Shown here piece by piece: positions 36,191-48,664 of a stretch of DNA of 64,000 nucleotides. The stretch comes from Gigaspora rosea (taxonomy: Eukaryota; Glomeromycota; Glomeromycetes; Diversisporales; Gigasporaceae), in NCBI GenBank assembly GCA_003550325.1, contig QKWP01000867.1, positions 5,780-69,779 of the forward strand, in the 5' to 3' direction. The translations under genes and the position numbers were made by a program. The notes under the pieces are model-generated. The model was given only the letters and a program-made list of their open reading frames with translations, did no database searches and was not told the origin of the DNA. Position 1 is the first letter of the stretch. The number at the start of each line of letters is the position of its first letter.

Positions 36191-36571
36191 AAAAACTAGA
36201 CAAAGAACAAATAAAATATACGCTTGACAAATACCCTAACTCTAAATTCATAAGCCCTAAGCCAACCTTGTACAATATTGTCGTATAGTGATCATCAAGC
36301 AACAAAACTAATAGTACCAAAGACGGCTTTGCTAGCCAAAACCAACTTTACCAAAATACAAAAAGCATAGCCTAAATAATGTACCTGATAACGTCTCACA
36401 ATTCATCATGGCACCAAGGACGAAGCAGAAGCAATGACACACAATTCACCTAGGCAACAACGACGAAGCCGAAACGACAACACCAGCTCTAAGCGACGGC
36501 CCAAAAACTAAAATAAAAAAATAACTGATTTAGTCAGTTGATAATCACTATTTATACCCGTGATCTAATAT

Positions 36572-37195
36572 TAGGGTGGTAACTCAAATAGTAAATCAAA
36601 ACTATATTAGCGGTATTAGTAATTTTACTATGATCAGATTTTCATATTACACAAAAAAGATCAATTTAATTAATTTAATTGTTATACCATCGCTATAGAG
36701 ATTATATTTATTATAAAAATTAATTACTTTAAAACGACGCAACTTAATGAAAACCCAACGAATTACTTTAAAATTTTTACAAGTAACTTATTAAATATAG
36801 GAGAATAAAGTTATGCTTTCGGATTTTCTATTAACATATAAACTTGACCATTCATCTTATAAATAATTTAAATTTCATTAGTTTTTTAAAGTGAAAAAAA
36901 TAAAAAAATTAGATCTTAACTGTACAAGTCGAAACTTTAATAGAATATTTGCAAAAAATCAAGCGTAACTTTTTAGAGATAACTTTTGCGAAGAGCTTTT
37001 AGTTAAATAAATTAGAAAAAGAAGTGTGATGTCAAGGTGCATTCTTTAGAATTTTGTGCATTATTTATTAATTAAATATATATCAATATGATATTTAATC
37101 GATTATTTTAATTTCACTGATTAAAATCTGATCATAGTAAAATTACTAATACTGCTAACATAATTATGATTTACTAGTTGAGTTACCGCCCTAAT
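36572..37195. mobile_element. hAT-like MITE, 624 bp, nested
   Basis: Long terminal inverted repeats of about 75 bp: TAGGGTGGTAACTCAAATAG with TAGTAATTTTACTATGATCA further in, mirrored at the right (to 37195). The 8-mer TCTAATAT flanks both sides (36564-36571, 37196-37203). The family is shared with the element at 42777-43362. No coding capacity. Confidence 0.85.
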
Positions 37196-37383
37196 CTAAT
37201 ATGTTACACTATATAAAAATAGAGTATAGCTAAATTGCATTATGCAAAAAATTATAAAATTTTATTGGTTATAATTTTTAATATAAATTTATATTAAGTC
37301 GGCTAAGCCGATTTTTCGAAAAATCGGCTGACTTAGTCAGCTAAGTCGATAAAATCGACTAACACAAAATCGACTACAAAGAC

Positions 37384-37600
37384 TAACAACAACAATGATG
37401 ATCTATTATTAGTAGAACCTGTTTGATCTACATGAATTAGCCAATCATACGAGCTCTTTTCTATGACTATGCAGCAAGGATCAACAAGCTATTAGCTTGT
37501 TGATCCTTGCTGCATAGTCATAGAAAAGAGCTCGTATGATTGGCTAATTCATGTAGATCAAACAGGTTCTACTAATAATAGATCATCATTGTTGTTGTTA
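37384..37600. repeat. Perfect 217-bp palindrome
   Basis: Two identical 108-bp arms in opposite orientation around a single T at 37492. Centre AAGCTATTAGCTT. Not one mismatch, unlike nearly all other inverted repeats here. It starts at the right end of the 2.3-kb hAT-like element and lies 65 bp from an assembly gap, so an inverted assembly or library artefact is a real possibility. Confidence 0.95.
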
Positions 37601-37664
37601 TACTAAATTTAAAACGTGATTTTCTCAAAATGGAAAAAAAGCCATAAGCCGTGTTTTAATTGAC

Positions 37665-37871
37665 NNNNNNNNNNNNNNNNNNNNNNNNNNNNNNNNNNNN
37701 NNNNNNNNNNNNNNNNNNNNNNNNNNNNNNNNNNNNNNNNNNNNNNNNNNNNNNNNNNNNNNNNNNNNNNNNNNNNNNNNNNNNNNNNNNNNNNNNNNNN
37801 NNNNNNNNNNNNNNNNNNNNNNNNNNNNNNNNNNNNNNNNNNNNNNNNNNNNNNNNNNNNNNNNNNNNNNN
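37665..37871. other. Assembly gap (207 Ns)
   Basis: Run of N. The open frames that appear to span it are artefacts. The sequence enters the gap in a terminal inverted repeat, a likely cause of the failure to assemble. Confidence 1.
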
Positions 37872-38904
37872 TTCAAGTACATGTTTCTTAGTAAATATTT
37901 AACCAATATTACTGATTTTACCACCATTAGAATCAGAAAAGTCTATTCTACAACCTTTTATTATAAATTTAAATTTATTTGCTTAATAAAAATTTTTTTA
38001 ATTTTAAAAAGAAAAAAATTGTACTACCAAAATCATATGATAAATGATCTACATATCCTCTACCCTTAAGGCAAATCTTAACGTAGACCAGGGGATCCCA
38101 TGATTAATCTGTAGACCCCCTTGTTTACCTGATATATAATGATCTGCATAATTTATTTGTTTTGATACTTTCTTTTTGTCCTTTTGGTGCCGCTATTGCT
38201 TCTTCGGTTTTAGGCTTTGTCCTTTGGTGCTTCGTCACTTTGGCAGTTTGTTTTTTGGTGCTTCGTCCTTTTGGTGCTTCGTCCTTTTGGTGCTTCGCCC
38301 TTTTGGTGCTTTATCCCTTTGGCATCTCGTCATTTTTGGGTGTTTCGTCCCTTGGTACCTTGTCTTGTTAATTTTGGTGCTTTGTCCTTTTGGTGCTTTG
38401 TTTTTTTGGTGCTTCGTTCTTTTGATGCTTCGTCACCTCAGTGCTTTACCCTATTGGTTTTCATTGGTTTTAGGTGCTTTGTTTTTTTGGTGCCTCATCA
38501 CTTTGGCGTTTCGTCGTTTTTGGTGTTTCTTTTTCCTTTTGATGTTTTGTCCTTGGGTGTTCCGTCATCGTTTTGGTTCTTTGTTCCTTTGGTGTTTATT
38601 GTTTTGGTAGTTTTAATGCAGTTTGTTTATAACTTTGTGGATTTTTTACACCGTTTTACTGTAATGGTTATGTTGTAAGAATAAATAAAATATTTTAAAT
38701 AAATTATAATTTATCGTTAAATAAACTGTATATAAGTTGTAATAAAACATTTCATTAAATTTGGTAATTAATTACTTTCGCTCAAAGTTTCTAAGAATGT
38801 TAAGTATTAATTGACCAATCATATTTCAAGCTACCCCAGTCTACGATAAAATTGTAGACCCTGGGTCTACGCTAAGGGTCCTCGTGTTTTAATTGACTGC
38901 GCCC
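37872..38904. mobile_element. Right part of a second inverted-repeat element
   Basis: Its right end (38883-38904, CGTGTTTTAATTGACTGCGCC) matches the left end of the 34887 element inverted. Inside, a shorter inverted pair CTTAACGTAGACCAGGG (about 38078) and CCCTGGGTCTACGCTAAG (about 38860-38877) surrounds a minisatellite. The left end is presumably in the gap. Confidence 0.5.
38165..38610 (+). repeat. Minisatellite, TTTTGGTGCTTCGTCC-type
   Basis: Tandem units of about 18-19 bp (core TTTGGTGCTTCGTCC), cleanest at 38219-38320 and increasingly diverged on both sides. It keeps frames open on both strands (Phe/Leu/Cys-rich forward). I see no start, intron or homology to support a protein. Confidence 0.8.
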
Positions 38905-39016
38905 CATATGAAGTTAGTATTATATTAAATATATAAAATATAAAAAAAAATAAAATATAGCTAGTAAATAACTTTCCTTATGTATAAAAAATTAACCTTT
39001 TTTGTTTAGAGAATTA

Positions 39017-39141
39017 CAGTCAACCTCATTAATATCAACTCATTTGACAATTATCTGGGAGTTGATAATGATAGTTTTTCGAAAAATTGATATTAACGAG
39101 AGGTTGATGTTAACGGAGTTTATATTAACGAGGGTTGACTG
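39017..39141. mobile_element. Pogo-like MITE, 125 bp
   Basis: Ends CAGTCAACCTCATTAATATC and, inverted, CAGTCAACCCTCGTTAATAT, flanked by TA on both sides (39015-39016, 39142-39143). Ends starting CAGT and a TA duplication are the mark of Tc1/mariner-pogo elements. No coding capacity. Confidence 0.85.
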
Positions 39142-39681
39142 TATTTCCACCTTATTTATATAAAACTTAACATTAAGACACAATTTAAAATTACATCGAC
39201 ACAAGCCGTCTAGGGGCATCTAACCTCGTGGATTAATATTACCGATCCATTTGTCAAATTTCCTTATTTGGCTTCAAGACATGTTTAGACACTCGTTTAT
39301 AAAAACAAGTAACTGCGCGACGTTGTCACGCAAAACCAGGAACGGAAAGTGGCATAAGTTTCTTTCTTTTTTTTTTTTTTTGCATGCGATACAGTAGATC
39401 AAAGCCCCATAGAGTATGTACAAATATAGAAATACATTCAGAAGTCACAAGGATAGATTAACCAATCAGATACAAAAGAGACACAGCATTTCAAATGCCT
39501 GTAAACCATACACTACGTACTTTGTACTCCGTTCCTGGTATATAGTAGATTAAAAAAATAAAAAAAATAAAAACTCCGACCCGCCGGGTTATACAAAATG
39601 AAAAATCAACTTTGCGTGGCCTAAATTACATAGACGACAAAGAAATTATTCGTAAAAAACATGAGACAGATTACATAGTAC
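39142..39681. other. Spacer
   Basis: Mixed non-coding sequence with a T run at 39361-39380. No gene found. Confidence 0.4.
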
Positions 39682-39689
39682 ATACCGCC

Positions 39690-40204
39690 TAGAGCTTGTA
39701 CCCATATAAGTGTTACCCGGGTAACCCGGTTAACACCTGTCAACTGGATCATAGCTATCGTTAACCGGGTGACCCGAATTAATTATCCATAAGCATGATA
39801 ATTTGACGTACAAACGTATGTACAGTACGTATGGAGTGAGGTCATTTTAAATTTTATTATTTAAACCCAGTTTATTTTCCGACGGCCTCTAGCCGTTTGA
39901 GAATAAACTGATTATGTTACAGCTATTATCATGATTCTCGGGGCACCTGACATAAAAATTAATAAATTTATCAGTTACCATTATCGTTATACGTAGTTTT
40001 TTAAAAAAATGCATATAACCTCTAAAAAAATTACATACCCTTAAGAGCTACCTCAATTTTGCATTAGCCAATCAAACAAACCGGGTCAACCGGGTCAACC
40101 GGGTAACCCGGATTTTTTAAAACAATCCGGTTTGTGACCCGGTAATAGTCTGGTAAACGGGCGGGTTATCCGGAATTTGAAATTTATTTCGGGTACAACC
40201 TCTA
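39690..40204. mobile_element. Non-autonomous hAT element, 515 bp
   Basis: Ends TAGAGCTTGTACCC and, inverted, TAGAGGTTGTACCC. Exact 8-bp duplication ATACCGCC (39682-39689, 40205-40212). Subterminal arrays of ACCGGGT / AACCCGG in both orientations (39716-39776, 40080-40175). No transposase. Confidence 0.92.
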
Positions 40205-40212
40205 ATACCGCC

Positions 40213-42768
40213 TAAGGGGGATCTAATCTTGTGAATAGACGCAAGACGTCTAGGCTTTATTTGTGTAATATAGAACAAATCCTGTTGTGTAACGAGAAAA
40301 ATTTTGACTGTTGTGTGAGAAAAAAACAAAAGATTAATTTGTCACTCGACCCATCCCTTCACAACTATGAAATACACATATGGGATCTTGCCTCGCTGCT
40401 CACGTGGTCACCAGACATTTTCTAGAATCGTCAAACCGGTCTTATGTCGACCTTCCTTTGATACCCGTGCTGTATAGTTGGGCTATCGAAGCATTATTAG
40501 AGATAGCTATCCGGACTACCGTTTACCCCGTTTACCCCGTTCATCAACCTGAACCTCCGAAATACATTCCTAGTGGCGGGTGGGCGGGTACTAACGACAA
40601 AGCTGGACTTGCGTCAAGCTCAGCAGCAAAAACAAAAGGTGGGGAACAAATTCCATTCCTTTTCCTTAAATAACCACCTCCTATGACCTCATCCTTACTC
40701 TCCCACCATATAATTTCCCACGCAGAACTTCACTCTTACCCAAACTCCATGTCTCATAAAACTCCATCATCAATACCTCATACTTACCTATTATTCCCAC
40801 GCAATACCTCATTTTACCTAAACTCCTCTATTCCACAATTTTCACCTGCCAATGCCGCACACTTACCCTACTTGGTAAGTCATGGCCCCGGTCCATGGTC
40901 TCGTGACAAATGACCGACCCGTGACTTCGTTCACGTGCGCTTCAAAAAAGAAATCGACCCGCCGACTGGAATTTCTGAACGACAAAAAATTATTCGTATA
41001 ACAGTCAATCGAGATGTCACGCAGATCATGTGAATAAATTTTTTACTATGAAATTTGAGTGATCGACACTCATATGAAATTATCGATTTTCATAGTAAAT
41101 TGCAACGGTAGGCCATTTTTAATCGTCACTTTCAGGGGTAAACAGTAAACGATAATTACTCAACTATATATACTGTATATATAAATTTTGTTACTAATAT
41201 AATAATATAACTGATTAGAAATATTTCGGGACTTCAATTTTTCTCTCGATTTGCTCGTAATTAGTTTGCTTGATTTTCTATTTGGTATTTTGAACTTATT
41301 TGAGCCAACTATGCGATATTTACTTAATCGCAATGTATTTTATGCGACATTATGTAGCTAGTCTAATGTATTATCATTTAAATTGAGTTTATGCTGTTTT
41401 ATGCGATTCATCGTCATTGATCCAAAATTATTTTTCGTGTCATTAACGATAAATTCGAGTCCCTAATAATTCTAGCTTGAAAATCCATGATAATGATAAT
41501 AAATTTCCGATATCCTTTTATTTTTCAAGCAAATTCTTAATAATAATATTGCCTAAATTTTTGAATAAAAATAATTGGCGTCATTTGATATCCTATCAAT
41601 TGCAAGTTCCGGGAGTTTTAAAAAAAATTCTTGGTTATGTTGAAAGCAAGGATGCTTTAAACATTTTTCTCCCTTTTTTGGGTTTAAAAAAAGGTTTAAA
41701 ACATCAGTATCTAATATTGAAATTTGATTGGTTTTCGAGCAGCTCTTCAATGTGATTAGTTAGTGATCGAGATGTTGCTCAATCATTATGATCATTATTT
41801 GTCATGATTAATTGAGTCGTTAATGCGGTTAATCGAAGAATGAATTGCTAAAAATTTCATTGTTCGAAAAAATTGGTGGTCACATCTCTAGTTTTTTTTG
41901 ACAATCAAGAACAATTCTTTCGACCAATCAGATTGTTTGATAAACACATTGAAGAAGACGCGCATTAGTCAGCTAATTCGATTAATTTTGGCCGATAAAC
42001 TTTAATTTTTAAAAAATATATATTTTCTCAAATTTATTATAAAGATTACATCTTTAAGTGCAGTTAAATATTTAATTATATTTATTTCGATTCATTAGTG
42101 AATGTTTGTTTTTCCTTTGATGTATTTAAATTCATAAAAACGTAACATGTATTTTGTAGCCCAAATATTAGTGTTGTTAATTGAAAGGTTTGGAAGGTTG
42201 GCTTTCTATTAAATTACAATGCCATCCAATCATTAATCGTTTATTATAAGGTATACTAAATGCATCATAACTTAGTATAAATTATTAATCTTAATTTAAA
42301 AATCAAAGAGAATATTAAAACGTTCCAATAAAATTTTCAATTACCGGTATTCAATATTTTATTGGAATTTCAATTTCAAAAAAACTTATTGGAAACATTC
42401 GGTCAGCAATACTATCGAAATGATTCTATAACATTCTGATTTATGGCAACGTAGGTTGCAACTGCGTTAATTCTGTAAATTATTAATTTTAACTTCAATT
42501 ATAAGAAAAAGTTTAGATGATGAAACTAAGCAGTTATTTAATGTCATCTTGACTGTCCTCTGTTACGACTAGGGGAAAACTTAAAATATTTTGTTGCTGG
42601 TTTCAGCTCTAAACTGTAAACATACTGTAATAAAGTTCTGAATGCATGAGAGCATGAGTTCGGTAATTAATAATTTCTGTCAATTATATTGTTTAGATCA
42701 CCGCACGTGGATGATGCGGGTTCATTTTATAGTACGTACATATTTTATTAGAAAAGCCATTACAAGTT
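40213..42768. other. Long spacer of mixed composition
   Basis: 40213-40980 is less AT-rich than the rest, holds CCCGTTTACCCCGTT-type and ACCTCAT-type short repeats, and has open frames (40231-40913) without any domain, so I do not call genes. 41000-42768 is AT-rich with no recognised feature. Confidence 0.4.
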
Positions 42769-42776
42769 ACATGTAC

Positions 42777-43362
42777 CAGTGGGGTGCGCTGTCAACTGTG
42801 TAAATCAAAACTATGTCAGTTATATTGATCATTTTATTATGATCAGATTTTTATTAATTAAAAAATTTAAATAATTAATCGAATGTAATTTTACTTTATT
42901 TGTAGTAGTTATAAAGAAATTCTAAAATATCACATAAATATTGCGCTTATTTTTTTTAATTGAAATCTGTTCATCAGAACTGTTTTAAAGTAACTACGTT
43001 TTATTTTTCACTAAAGTCCTAATTAAATTTCGATTTATATGTTTAAGATAATTTTTTTCGTCCTAATTAACTGTTAATGAATTTTCAAGTATCTATAAAG
43101 TGAATGTTCAAAACTCACATATTAATAAAAAAACAAAAACGTAGCTTTATTCTTTGACTTATATAAATAACTAATGAAATTTTTAAGGCGATTGCACACC
43201 TATATAATAAGTTAATACATTTTAAAATAAATCTTATTGTACTGTATAATGTAATAGCAATAGCCTTATTTTATTGTATAGCGAGAGATTAATTTGACAT
43301 TCGACAATCTGCACTATAGTTAATGGATATAGTTTTGATTAAATAGTCGATGTGACACCCTA
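42777..43362. mobile_element. hAT-like MITE, same family as the one at 36572
   Basis: Terminal regions GGGGTGCGCTGTCAACTG..AAATCAAAACTATGTC (left) and, inverted, TAGGGTGTCACATCG..AATCAAAACTATATCC. Shares the inner landmark ATTATGATCAGATTTT with the 36572 copy. ATGTAC borders both ends (42771-42776, 43363-43368 in register). More diverged than the nested copy, therefore probably older. Confidence 0.7.
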
Positions 43363-44484
43363 ATGTACTACTACGGTTACATCTAATTTTCCATCTTTCC
43401 GACAGGCTATTTACCTGACATCTCGCATGATAATTTACCAATAATATATCCACTAAAATGCTGACCCTAACCTTATGTGATGCCTGTCGGTGAAGTGACC
43501 ATCGGGAAAATGAGCAACAACGATGTACTGTATTACAGTAATATTCCTATTACTGAAGATCTTACACTTTTGATTCCAGTCATATGCTATTCTTCATCAT
43601 AAAAAATGGGGCAAACGCTAGAATTGGATTGAGAAAATAAAATGATGGGAAAATGAAGTAATGAGAAAATCGACTATTTACAAGAAAGTAAGATAATGGA
43701 AGATTAATAACGACGCGAAATAAAGTGATGGAAAGAGAAAAATACAGTATATATTTACAAGGAAATGAAGGAAGCAATTAGATCGGGCATCCATTGTAAA
43801 ATGAGATAAATGGTATGAAACAAGAATGCTAACTCAAAAATTTCGCATTAACACCACCTTAAATTAAACAAGCCAATCACAACACAGGATCATTTCATTA
43901 ATCATATGATCAAAGTTGGCATCAAATATTCTATAACATGTAAGTTATGTGCTTGTTTGATTCCTTCCCCTGATCAACTTTTCCACAAAACTTAAAAATT
44001 TAAGTCTTAATAACCTCTATTAATGTTACAAGTCAGTTACAATTCATTGAAATTGAGTCTCTGGTTATTTTAAAGCCAACTGCTTGGGAATATTTACAAA
44101 TATTGACTAAAGTGTAATTTAACTTGTTCGCTTCGTTTTATTAAAACTCGCAGTTCTTATATGTACTTTTTTTAATATTGTAGGATTCATTTTTCATGAC
44201 TGCACTTGGTTATGAGTTAAATTTCTAACGACTACGTTATATTTTCAATGTCATCGCATGCTCGAAATTTTTTGGCGTGTCCGATATTTGTCTTATTTAC
44301 AAATAATAGGACAACGAAATAAATGATACTGTATTAATAAGTAAAAAATTTTTTTGAATATTTTAATAAATTTCTACTTATCAAAATATAAAATGCTACA
44401 AATAATTCGCTATATAATAAAAAAATAATAGTAATGAAAACACATGTGAATCATAATGATAATAATATGCAGAGAAGAATGTAA
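43363..44484. other. Spacer
   Basis: No gene found. A CCGACAGGC..GCCTGTCGG inverted pair lies at 43400 and 43481, possibly an old small element. Confidence 0.4.
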
Positions 44485-44928
44485 CCTTACTCATTCGATT
44501 CCACTAAGCTAGTTGATTCAATTTTGATTATCAACTAAATTTTGATATTGATTCAATTCCACTGATTTAATTCTGTTTGCGCCGCATTGTAATTTAAGTT
44601 AATTTGAAAAATACGTTGTACTGCAGGAATCTGCAATAATATTAATACTATATTAATAATTTAAATTTGCACTTGCATATACGTAGCTTATAACAATGCT
44701 TTCAAGTCTTTTGAAATATTGGCATCGCTAATTATTATAGAAATGGTTATAAATTTTAAAGTTTAATTAGTGATAATACGTCATAAGCAAAGTTAAATTG
44801 ATCGTATGATTTATATAAATAGTAACGGTAATATTTTGTAGTTTTTTGACAATCGCTTTTGATTTAAATCAGTAAAAAACGTTTGTCTAAAATTTATTTT
44901 TTTTCTAAAACAAATTTCAAATTTCAAC

Positions 44929-47900
44929 ATGGACATAATTTCTCTTATTAACCATGAAGAAGATGATAATTATGAACGAAGTAATTGTACTTTCATTAAT
45001 CCGGTTGATATTAATTATAAACCAATCGATGAATTGAATTATGAATCAATCGATAAGTTGAATTATGAACCAAGTAACGAACTTATTTATGAACCAATTG
45101 AAGAATTGTTATCTGATAATACGATAAAGTATAAAAGCTCTGAAGATAATTATTACGAATTATTGGATGAAATATTATCAGACAATACAGTAATGGATAA
45201 AGATCCTGATAATAGTTTTCAGCAGAATCTTTTTTAAATGAATCGAATTATTCTCAAGAAAGTTTTAATGAATTTGAACGATTTGATTATTCGCAAGAAA
45301 TCTTTAATGAATCTGAACAATCTAATTATTTTCAAGAACGTTTCAATAAGTCTAATCAATTATCAATTATCATCGCAAAATGTAATTATTTAATTTTTAA
45401 TTTATAAACAAAATTTCTTATATTAATATTTTAACAAATTGAATTTATTATTTATTATTTATAGTCATCTATTATAATTGATCTAGAAAATAACAATGAA
45501 GATGAATATGAACAAGAAATATATTTAATTAATGAGCAGTTAAGAGTTAAAGAAATTTTTCATTCGCTCTTACCAATGGAATACCCACCTACATCTGAAG
45601 ATGGAATTGCAATAGTCTATATATTGAAGCATGGAATAACTCTGAAGCATTTATAAATAATGTAAATATTATTACTAGTAAAATTTATATATTGTAAATA
45701 ATATTTATTTAAAATTATATTTTTAAATATTTTAAATATTCAAAATTATAGTTTTAAATAAATATTAATTTTAAATTATAAGTATATTTACAATTTTAAT
45801 TTATAAATAGATTCAATATAAACTTGGAAGACAATGCGGAGGTGGTGATGCTGATATTTACTGTCCTTTTCTTGAAACATTAGTTAAAAAATCTCATTAT
45901 ACTTGCCAAGGTGTAAAAATATGTGAAAATTTGAATGTAGATATTAAAAATAAAACTCATTGTGAAGTAGATATGGATGTAGATCTTTTACAATCAACAA
46001 ATAGTTCTTTGGACATTCAACGAACGAGAGAAGCTAAAACATATATGTAAGTAAATTTTTAGTTACTATTAATAAATATTTATAATATTAATAATATATA
46101 TTAAAATACTTTTATTTTATAGAAAATATCTAGCATTAATTAATGGAAATCAAACTTGTACTTTTAATAATAGAAATTGTAATGGAGATTTTGTAGTTAG
46201 AAAATTATCAAAATTAAATCAAAATTCTAAAGATACATGGTTTATTGGATGTTCAAAATGGAAATCAACTGAATCACATTTTTTTTATCGATTAAAAGAT
46301 GAAATTGATCCTCAATTATTAAGAAAACTATTTGAGGGTGAATCAGTAAGAATTTAAAAAATTAAATTATATTTTAATTAAATTTAAATTAATTTTAAGT
46401 TTTATTACCTTTAAGTGAAGCTAATTCATGTAATGTTATATTTCTTCAAATTCACAAAGAAAATCTTGTAGTAATTAAGTTTTTTATATTTAATAATTAA
46501 TATTATTACTTTTAATTTATATTATATTAATTAAATTAATTATATTATTAAATTTTTATTTAGGATTTTTGCATAAAAGTTCAAGCGATACTTATCAAGA
46601 GGGAAAAATTATAAAGATGAATTGTAGTGTTAAATTTCATAAAATAATACCTTTGGATCTTAAAAAAACACCATATATTATATTAGTTTGTAAAGGCATA
46701 CATTCTCATCCACCTCCACCACCTCAAGAAGTTCCTTTAGAGATAATGAATAAATTAAAAACATTAATTGAATCTTACTCTAAAAAATTTGTTGATATTA
46801 CTGCAAGAAAATTGATTAGTAGTAAGTATTCTTATTATAAATTAATTAAATTAATAATATTATATATATTTAATTTTAATTTTTAATAGATAATCTTATT
46901 AAGGCTATATTTGGAACAAACTATCTTTCTGAAGTACATGCATTACTAAATAATATGGATAAGCTTCGAAGATTAGTAGCTAAAGTTCAAAAATCAAAAC
47001 ATCCATATGGCCAAGGTATATTAGGTTTAATCTACAATATTTGGTCATACAAACCAGATCTATTTGAATATGTACAACAATCAGGTTAGTAATTTATAAT
47101 ATAATAAATTGATATTTTAAAATTTTTATATTAATAATTTAAATATTATAGCTACTTTTGCAAATGGACATATTATGATTATATGCTTATCTGAATCGCA
47201 AGCAAAAGAATAGTTAAAACTTAATTACTTTGAAATAGACTTGTCTTTTAAACATATACAAGGTAATATCAATGAATTTGAAATCAATTGTTACAATGAA
47301 AACCATAAAATAGGTAAGATTAAAACTTTTAATTGATATATTTGATTAATTATTATAAGAAATAATTAATTTAATTAATTTAATAATAATTTAGCACTTA
47401 CATATGCACGAATATTTACAAATATTATGGATACTAATGCTTATGAGCAAATGTATTTTACACTTTTCAATTGGATTTATAATTTAACAAATGAATATCC
47501 AAAATTTAATCACATTCATAAAAATGGATGGAAATGCATTATTGGTGACTTGGACCAAGCACAAGCCAAAGGATTAGGAATGGCATTATATAAATTAGAA
47601 AATTCTTTAAATTGGGATGATCATCTTATACATATTTTTAAAAGTTGTCAAATTCATTATAATTGGTATTTAAAATTTTATTTAATTTTATTTATATAAA
47701 ATATATACTTTTAATTATTTATTAAAATTATATTATTTTCTTTTATAGAAATATTCGAAATAATAAAAATTCACTTGCAACTAAACAATTAATGTATGAG
47801 CTACCTGATGCATAGCCTGACAGAGTAAATGAAATATTTGAATTATTATTACAATCAAAAGAAAATAAAATTAAAGGTAAACAAATTTTATTAAATTAAT

Positions 47901-48664
47901 TTTTATATATAATATATAGTTGATTTAATTATATTTTAATAAATTTAGACTGGGTTAATTTTTATTCTAAACCTTGGATAAAAGCTTCTTTAAATCCAGC
48001 TTTTTCATGTATTGATATTAATACTTGGTATATGACTCCTGATAATACCAAGTGGCCGAATCATGCTATGCAAACATTAATCATAATGGAAAAGCATTAT
48101 CTTTATATAATGCAATTCTTAAGTAAAGTTTATTTTATTTCAATTATATTTTAAATATTTTATTTTAATTATTTACAAACTTTATTAAAATTTAGAGCAA
48201 AACAATATGAAGAACAACATTTTATTACTTGTAATATACAAATCAATTATGGAATTTATAATTCTGGTAAAAATCAAAGTATTATTGCAAGAGAAAAGTA
48301 TTCAATTAAAAAAACAGGCAGGTATTATAAATTGTATAATTGTTATTTTATAATATTAATTCTAATTAATTTAAATTTAATAATTTAAAGTAAATAAGCA
48401 AAAGTCAAAATCAAAAGGAAAATCAAAACAAATAGATACTTCTCAAGTGCAAAAAAAAATAGTTTTAAAAAGCAAAAAATTGAAATAGATCTTACAGAAG
48501 ATTCAGTAAGTCAAATTTCAACAAGTTTAAACCATCAAGAATATCAATTAACTCTTAAGGAACGTGAATTAGCAATTAAAGAAAGAGAACTTAAATTAGA
48601 AAAAGAAAAACTTGAATTGGGAAAGTTGCGAAGAGAACTTAGTCTTAATGGACTTAGTGATTAA
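44929..48664 (+). pseudogene. MULE-like DDE transposase gene, about 13 exons, frameshifted
   Basis: Exons read roughly 44929-45381, 45475-45661, 45811-46046, 46133-46345, 46400-46470, 46564-46821, 46890-47084, 47152-47313, 47395-47665, 47759-47875, 47949-48120, 48197-48318 and 48390-48664, with short AT-rich GT-AG introns. Order of parts: an acidic repeat leader (NYEPSNELIYEPIEELLSDN); a Cys-rich region (CGGGDADIYCPF, THCEVD); a zinc-type pair ending IHSHPPPPPQEVP; a MULE-like core with GDLDQAQAKGLG and a CQIHYNW C-x2-H block; a C-terminal charged coiled coil (KERELAIKERELKLEKEKLE). Damage: a one-base loss in a T run near 45231, shifts near 45625, 46450 and 48085, and in-frame TAG at about 47212 and 47814. 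Families with this layout are abundant in arbuscular mycorrhizal fungi (knowledge, not shown here). It cannot make a full protein without correction. Confidence 0.75.

Larger units (their letters stand above)
35089..37385. mobile_element. hAT-like element of 2.3 kb with displaced target duplication
   Basis: Ends TAGTGTTTGTAGTCGAT and, inverted, TAGTCTTTGTAGTCGAT, with AAGTCGATTTTTAAAAATCG-type palindromes just inside both ends. The left flank is TTAGCTTG (35081-35088). The expected right copy is not adjacent but lies 106 bp away (37492-37499), exactly at the centre of a perfect palindrome. The interior has short diverged repeats (35900-36190), the remains of unknown coding-like sequence, and another nested hAT element. 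Confidence 0.65.
34887..37664. mobile_element. Inverted-repeat element whose right end falls in the assembly gap
   Basis: The left end GGGGAGCGGTCAATTAAAAC followed by ACGGCTTATGGC (34887-34918) is inverted at 37640-37664, where the match runs directly into the run of Ns. A related end lies at 38883-38904 (GTGTTTTAATTGACTGCGCC), belonging to a second copy. ATAT flanks the outer left and right ends. No transposase found between; the inside is filled by two nested hAT-like elements. Confidence 0.6.

Noticed and set aside
37625-37927. Open frames spanning the run of N
   Set aside because: Artefact of unknown bases.
38162-38678. Three overlapping open frames rich in Phe, Leu, Cys
   Set aside because: They lie on a minisatellite of GGTGCTTCGTCC-type units in all three frames; none has a domain or splice support.
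40231-40913. Consecutive open frames in a less AT-rich patch
   Set aside because: Overlapping frames, no recognised domain, no consistent splice sites; short repeats explain the composition.
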